Below, one piece after another: positions 14,713-17,377 of a stretch of 17,377 bases of DNA (position 1 is its first letter; every line of letters begins with the position of its first letter). Below the pieces are notes generated by a model that saw only the letters and a list, made by a program, of their open reading frames with translations, had not been told where the DNA came from and did no database searches. Position numbers and translations under genes: made by a program. The DNA is from Acidobacteriota bacterium (GTDB lineage: Bacteria; Acidobacteriota; Vicinamibacteria; Vicinamibacterales; 2-12-FULL-66-21). The DNA lies in contig JACDDJ010000016.1 of NCBI GenBank assembly GCA_013817065.1, positions 1 to 17,377 on the forward strand, read 5' to 3'.

Positions 14713-14887
14713 CCCCGCTTTGCCGTGTGGGGAGGTCGAATGAACCTGCTAGAGCAGGTGGAGTCGCTGCACAAGCCGCGCTTCAGGCTTCCTCTTACAG
14801 AGGCATGCACACCACGCAACGTCGCGACTCACTTGGGATGAAACATCGGCTCAAACGAGCCCCCGAGCCATCACGCACAAAGCAGGG
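14713..14887 (-). ncRNA. ssrS: 6S RNA
   Basis: 6S RNA mimics an open promoter and binds the housekeeping RNA polymerase holoenzyme, mostly in stationary phase. On the minus strand the segment GAGCCGATGTTTCAT closely matches E. coli 6S (GAGCCGATATTTCAT), and GGTGTGCATGCC followed by a CCTCT/AGAGG hairpin and GAAGCCT matches its apical region. The ends pair over 10 bp (CCCTGCTTTG with CAAAGCGGGG), giving the closing stem and a size of 175 nt. A hairpin ACCTGC/GCAGGT (14744-14759) sits in the 3' side of the central bubble, as in other 6S RNAs. It lies directly after zapA on the same strand, the same zapA-ssrS order as in E. coli. The exact ends are estimated from pairing and may be off by a few bases. 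Confidence 0.93.
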
Positions 14888-14907
14888 AAACGAAACCCTT
14901 GAGATGA

Positions 14908-14937
14908 ATCTTACCGCACAGCGGCCGCGTTGGCTAA
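14908..14937 (-). promoter_or_regulatory. Probable promoter of 6S RNA
   Basis: On the minus strand TAAGAT (14908-14913) is a good -10 box, and TTAGCC (14932-14937) is a modest -35 box 18 bp away. Transcription would begin near 14901, about 14 nt before the predicted mature 5' end. The -35 box overlaps the zapA stop codon. Cotranscription from zapA followed by processing is an alternative. Confidence 0.5.
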
Positions 14938-15272
14938 CCCTGCAGCGCCGACCGTTCGGGCCGGTGATCGGGTGCGGCCAGCCCCAGCGCGAGGTCGAGC
15001 ACGCGCTCGAGCTCGCCGGCCCGGATCGACAGGGAGGTCCGCTGGTTCTTTTCGTTCGCCCGCGCGCGGAAGCACTCGTCGGCGATGTTGAGCGCGGCGA
15101 GGACGGCGATCTTCAGGGTGTCGCCAGCCGTCGTTTCGCGTGAGGCGACGCGCATCTTTTCGTCCACGTACGCGGCCAGCTCGGCTACGTAAATCGGATC
15201 CAGGCCACTGCGGATCGGATACTGTTGGCCGTGGATCTCGACGTGAACGACGCGCGAGTCGTCCTGCTCCAT
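14934..15272 (-). CDS. zapA: Cell division protein ZapA
   Basis: ZapA binds FtsZ filaments and cross-links them in the Z-ring. The 112-residue product shows the family pattern: beta strands VVHVEIHGQQYPIRSG, then DPIYVAELAAYVDEKMR and the hallmark DTLKIAVLAALNIADE, followed by a C-terminal coiled-coil helix (about 66-95) used for dimer/tetramer formation. The last residues (APDHRPERSALQG) are probably disordered. The ATG at 15272 has an AGGA ribosome-binding sequence about 10 nt upstream. The gene starts 22 bp after the ZapB-like gene, and the pair looks like one operon. The TAG stop lies inside the 6S RNA promoter region. Confidence 0.94.
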   Translation of the reverse strand: MEQDDSRVVHVEIHGQQYPIRSGLDPIYVAELAAYVDEKMRVASRETTAGDTLKIAVLAALNIADECFRARANEKNQRTSLSIRAGELERVLDLALGLAAPDHRPERSALQG

Positions 15273-15294
15273 ATTTACAAGTCCTGCTGGACGG

Positions 15295-15582
15295 TCAGAG
15301 ATTGAGCGTCTCGATCTGCTCGAGCATCTCGCCCACTCGGGTTCGGATCAGGTCGCGCTCCTCGCGGAGGACGTTCAGTTCGGCGCCGCTACCTTCCGCT
15401 TCGACGAGGCGCGCCCGCAGCCCGTCCATCTCCCGCGCCAGCCGTGCGTTTTCGTCGGACGCCTTCGCGTTGTCCGCCCGTAACCTGTCGATCATGCCGA
15501 CCAGCATCCGGACCTTCTCTTCGAGCCGATCGATCGGCTCGAGGTCAACACCACGCGCTACAGCAACTTTCGCCAATGCCAA
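15295..15582 (-). CDS. Small ZapB-like coiled-coil protein
   Basis: The product of about 93-95 residues is almost entirely one coiled coil (residues about 15-92, with LEEKVRMLVGMIDRLRADNAKASDENARLAREMDGLRARL). Its size, composition and place next to zapA support a ZapB-type division protein, which in E. coli links ZapA to MatP and stabilises the Z-ring. Coiled coils are easily confused by composition, so this rests partly on context. The start is TTG: either 15582, or 15576, which has a better 7-nt spacing from the GGGGG ribosome-binding stretch. No in-frame ATG exists before the coiled coil. It follows pheT by 26 bp and precedes zapA by 22 bp. Confidence 0.8.
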   Translation of the reverse strand: MALAKVAVARGVDLEPIDRLEEKVRMLVGMIDRLRADNAKASDENARLAREMDGLRARLVEAEGSGAELNVLREERDLIRTRVGEMLEQIETLNL

Positions 15583-15608
15583 ACCCCCGATGTCATTTAT
15601 TACCCGCG

Positions 15609-17377
15609 TTACCTGCGTTCTGCCGCGTGCTCGCGTGCGAGCGCGGCAACGATTTCGTTCATCGCCTCATCAACCTCGTCGTCGGTCAACGTTCGGTCAG
15701 CAGAGCGGAACGTGAGACGGAGCGAGAGGCTGAGACGGCCGTCTGGAATGCCTTTGCCCTGGTAGCGGTCGAACTCGACGACCGACTGCAGAAGGGAAGG
15801 TGCCGCCGAACGGATAGTGCCACGAACGGCAGCAGCAGGCAAGGCATCGCCGACCAGAATCGAGAGGTCGTGCACGATCGACGGAAACTTCGGCAGTGAC
15901 CTGGTGCGCAGGTCGTCAGACGAAGCGAGTGAGGAGATCGTGTCGAGATCGAGCTCGGCTACGAAGACCTCCTCCCCAGGTGGAAATCCGCGAGCTTCGG
16001 CGAGCGCCGGCACCAGCTGACCGAGGCAGCCGATTGTCTGGTCTCCGGATTTGACGATCGCGGAACGGCCGGCTGCGAGGAACCCGATCGTCACCGGTGC
16101 CAACTCCGCGTTGTCGATCCCCAGCGCACGGCACAACACTTCGACGACTCCCTTGATGTCGAAGAAGTCGACACCGCGTGGCTGCGACGACCAGTGTGCA
16201 ACGTTGCCCGAACCGGACCAGGAAAGGCCGACAGCGCGGCCTTCGCCGGATGTCGTGAACCGGCTGCCGGTTTCGAAGAGACGAACGTCCTTCCGGCCGC
16301 GGCGGCGATTATGGGCGCACGAGTCCACCAGGCCTGGCAGCATCGACGGACGCAGGACCGCGAACTTCTCTGACAGCGGGTTGGCAATGGCGGACGGTTC
16401 GAAGCCGTCGGTGCAGAACGGACCCGCCGCCGGGCGCTCGATGAACGCGAAGGTCATCGACTCCGACAGGCCTGCAGCGGTGAGGATCGCGCGGATCTTT
16501 CGATCGCGCTCCGTCCGCGGATCCTGGGTCGGCTGCGGCGCCGCGAGAACAGGAAAGGTCGACGGCAACCGGTCGAAGCCGTGATGACGACCGACTTCCT
16601 CCACGAGATCGATCTCGCGCTGCACGTCGACGCGGAAGCTCGGAACGGTGACGGTCCAGGCGGCAGCATCGGCGTTCTCGATGCCAAATCCAAGTGGCGT
16701 GAGGATTCGCGGCACATCAGCGGACGGCACGTGCATCCCGAGCACGCGTTCGATCCGCGCCGCACGCAAGGTGATCAGCGTGGCCTTTCGGGGCGCCGGA
16801 TAAACGTCGACGACAGTACCCGCCTGGGCTGCGCCGATCTGCTCGAGCAGGACGGCGGCCCGTGAGAGCGCATCGAGGGGGGCGTTGCTGTCGCCACCGC
16901 GCTCGAATCGGGTGGAAGCCTCGGTCTTGAGGTTCAGGCGCTTGCTGGTCCGGCGTACCGAGGCGGGCTGAAAGTACGCACTCTCGAGGACCATCCGTTT
17001 TGTCGTCGCACCGATCTCGGAGTCGCGTCCCCCCATCACCCCACCGATGGCGACCGCGCGCTCGGCATCCGCGATGACCAGCATCTCGGGATCCAGCGCC
17101 CGTTCGACCCCGTCGAGCGTCGTCAACTTCTCGCCAGGCTTGGCGCGACGTACGACGAGACGTCCACCGGCAAGACGTTCGAGGTCGAACGCGTGCATCG
17201 GCTGACCCATCTCGAGCATGACGTAGTTGGTGATATCGACGACGTTGTTGATCGAGCGAACGCCGGCGGCCTCGACGCGTTGCGCCAGCCAGGGGGGTGA
17301 TGGGCCAACCGTTACGTCGAACATCCGGGCGGCGTAACGCGGGCAGAGGTCGGGCGCGTCGATCGTCACCTGTAAGG
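15609..17377 (-). CDS. pheT: Phenylalanyl-tRNA synthetase beta subunit, 5' end outside the window
   Basis: PheT pairs with PheS as an (alpha-beta)2 enzyme that charges tRNA-Phe with phenylalanine. The visible part has about 589 residues and enters at the B3/B4 editing region: APDLCPRYAARMF, then VRSINNVVDITNYVMLEMGQPMHAFD. It continues with ESAYFQPASVRRTSKRLNLKTEASTRFERG, a B5 DNA-binding-like domain (about RIERVLGMHVPSADVPRIL to FRVDVQREIDLVEEVGRHHGFDRLP), the catalytic-like core and a C-terminal anticodon-binding FDX-ACB domain (PKFPSIVHDLSILVGD to LTDDEVDEAMNEIV). The frame stays open to the window edge (an upstream LQ precedes the GTG at 17369), so that GTG is not the start; roughly 150-200 N-terminal residues, including the EMAP-like tRNA-binding domain, are missing by truncation of the window only. 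It heads the pheT, zapB-like, zapA series. Confidence 0.97.
   Translation of the reverse strand, partial: LQVTIDAPDLCPRYAARMFDVTVGPSPPWLAQRVEAAGVRSINNVVDITNYVMLEMGQPMHAFDLERLAGGRLVVRRAKPGEKLTTLDGVERALDPEMLVIADAERAVAIGGVMGGRDSEIGATTKRMVLESAYFQPASVRRTSKRLNLKTEASTRFERGGDSNAPLDALSRAAVLLEQIGAAQAGTVVDVYPAPRKATLITLRAARIERVLGMHVPSADVPRILTPLGFGIENADAAAWTVTVPSFRVDVQREIDLVEEVGRHHGFDRLPSTFPVLAAPQPTQDPRTERDRKIRAILTAAGLSESMTFAFIERPAAGPFCTDGFEPSAIANPLSEKFAVLRPSMLPGLVDSCAHNRRRGRKDVRLFETGSRFTTSGEGRAVGLSWSGSGNVAHWSSQPRGVDFFDIKGVVEVLCRALGIDNAELAPVTIGFLAAGRSAIVKSGDQTIGCLGQLVPALAEARGFPPGEEVFVAELDLDTISSLASSDDLRTRSLPKFPSIVHDLSILVGDALPAAAVRGTIRSAAPSLLQSVVEFDRYQGKGIPDGRLSLSLRLTFRSADRTLTDDEVDEAMNEIVAALAREHAAERR

Noticed and set aside
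14619..15143. Plus-strand open frame (174 codons) through the 6S RNA and zapA
   Set aside because: It crosses a structured RNA gene and the antisense of zapA and has no recognisable protein features.
17367..17369. GTG at 17369 as the start of pheT
   Set aside because: The frame is open to the window edge and the conserved sequence begins in the middle of PheT, so this is an internal codon.

Overview
The window is GC-rich, gene-dense bacterial chromosome with no phage, IS, CRISPR or plasmid signature. It suggests a Gram-negative envelope: a signal-peptide beta-barrel protein ending in Phe, a periplasmic lytic transglycosylase, and a multi-spanning lipid-linked-sugar-type transferase. The gene set, one-piece tmRNA, RNase Y and the style of several proteins fit Acidobacteriota (perhaps Vicinamibacteria), but that placement is inference from memory; no marker gene here proves it.

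Layout. (1) 73-509: tmRNA gene (ssrA, minus) with a near-consensus sigma70-type promoter. (2) 547-6571: plus-strand genes for a coiled-coil/GAF-like protein (likely leaderless), a TPR-rich Slt-type lytic transglycosylase and a large membrane glycosyltransferase-like protein, whose GTG start lies inside a long hairpin. (3) 6572-6728: convergent intergenic region holding a large inverted repeat made of 7-bp units. (4) 6729-7547: minus-strand outer membrane beta-barrel protein. (5) 7655-11214: two overlapping genes for a heterodimeric MdlA/MdlB-like ABC exporter with one degenerate ATP site. (6) 11222-11326: more 7-bp repeat tracts, which run into the 3' end of a minus-strand 3D-domain protein gene. 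(7) 11822-11885: promoter and a 9-bp inverted repeat. (8) 11916-17377: a minus-strand block read in the order pheT (5' end outside the window), zapB-like, zapA, 6S RNA (ssrS), rny, thiL.

How it fits together. The last block combines translation (PheT), division-ring control (ZapA and a ZapB-like coiled coil), global RNA polymerase control (6S RNA), mRNA decay (RNase Y) and thiamine diphosphate synthesis (ThiL). The 6S RNA ends in a strong intrinsic terminator whose T-run lies 16 nt before the rny start codon, and I see no clear separate rny promoter, so rny may depend on read-through. The terminator stem is built from the same 7-bp unit found in the intergenic repeat at 6577-6708; a TTGG variant of the unit occurs at 11231-11326. 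This dispersed heptamer family and the 6S-terminator-rny junction are the least ordinary things in the window. I did not find a defence system, biosynthetic cluster or mobile element.
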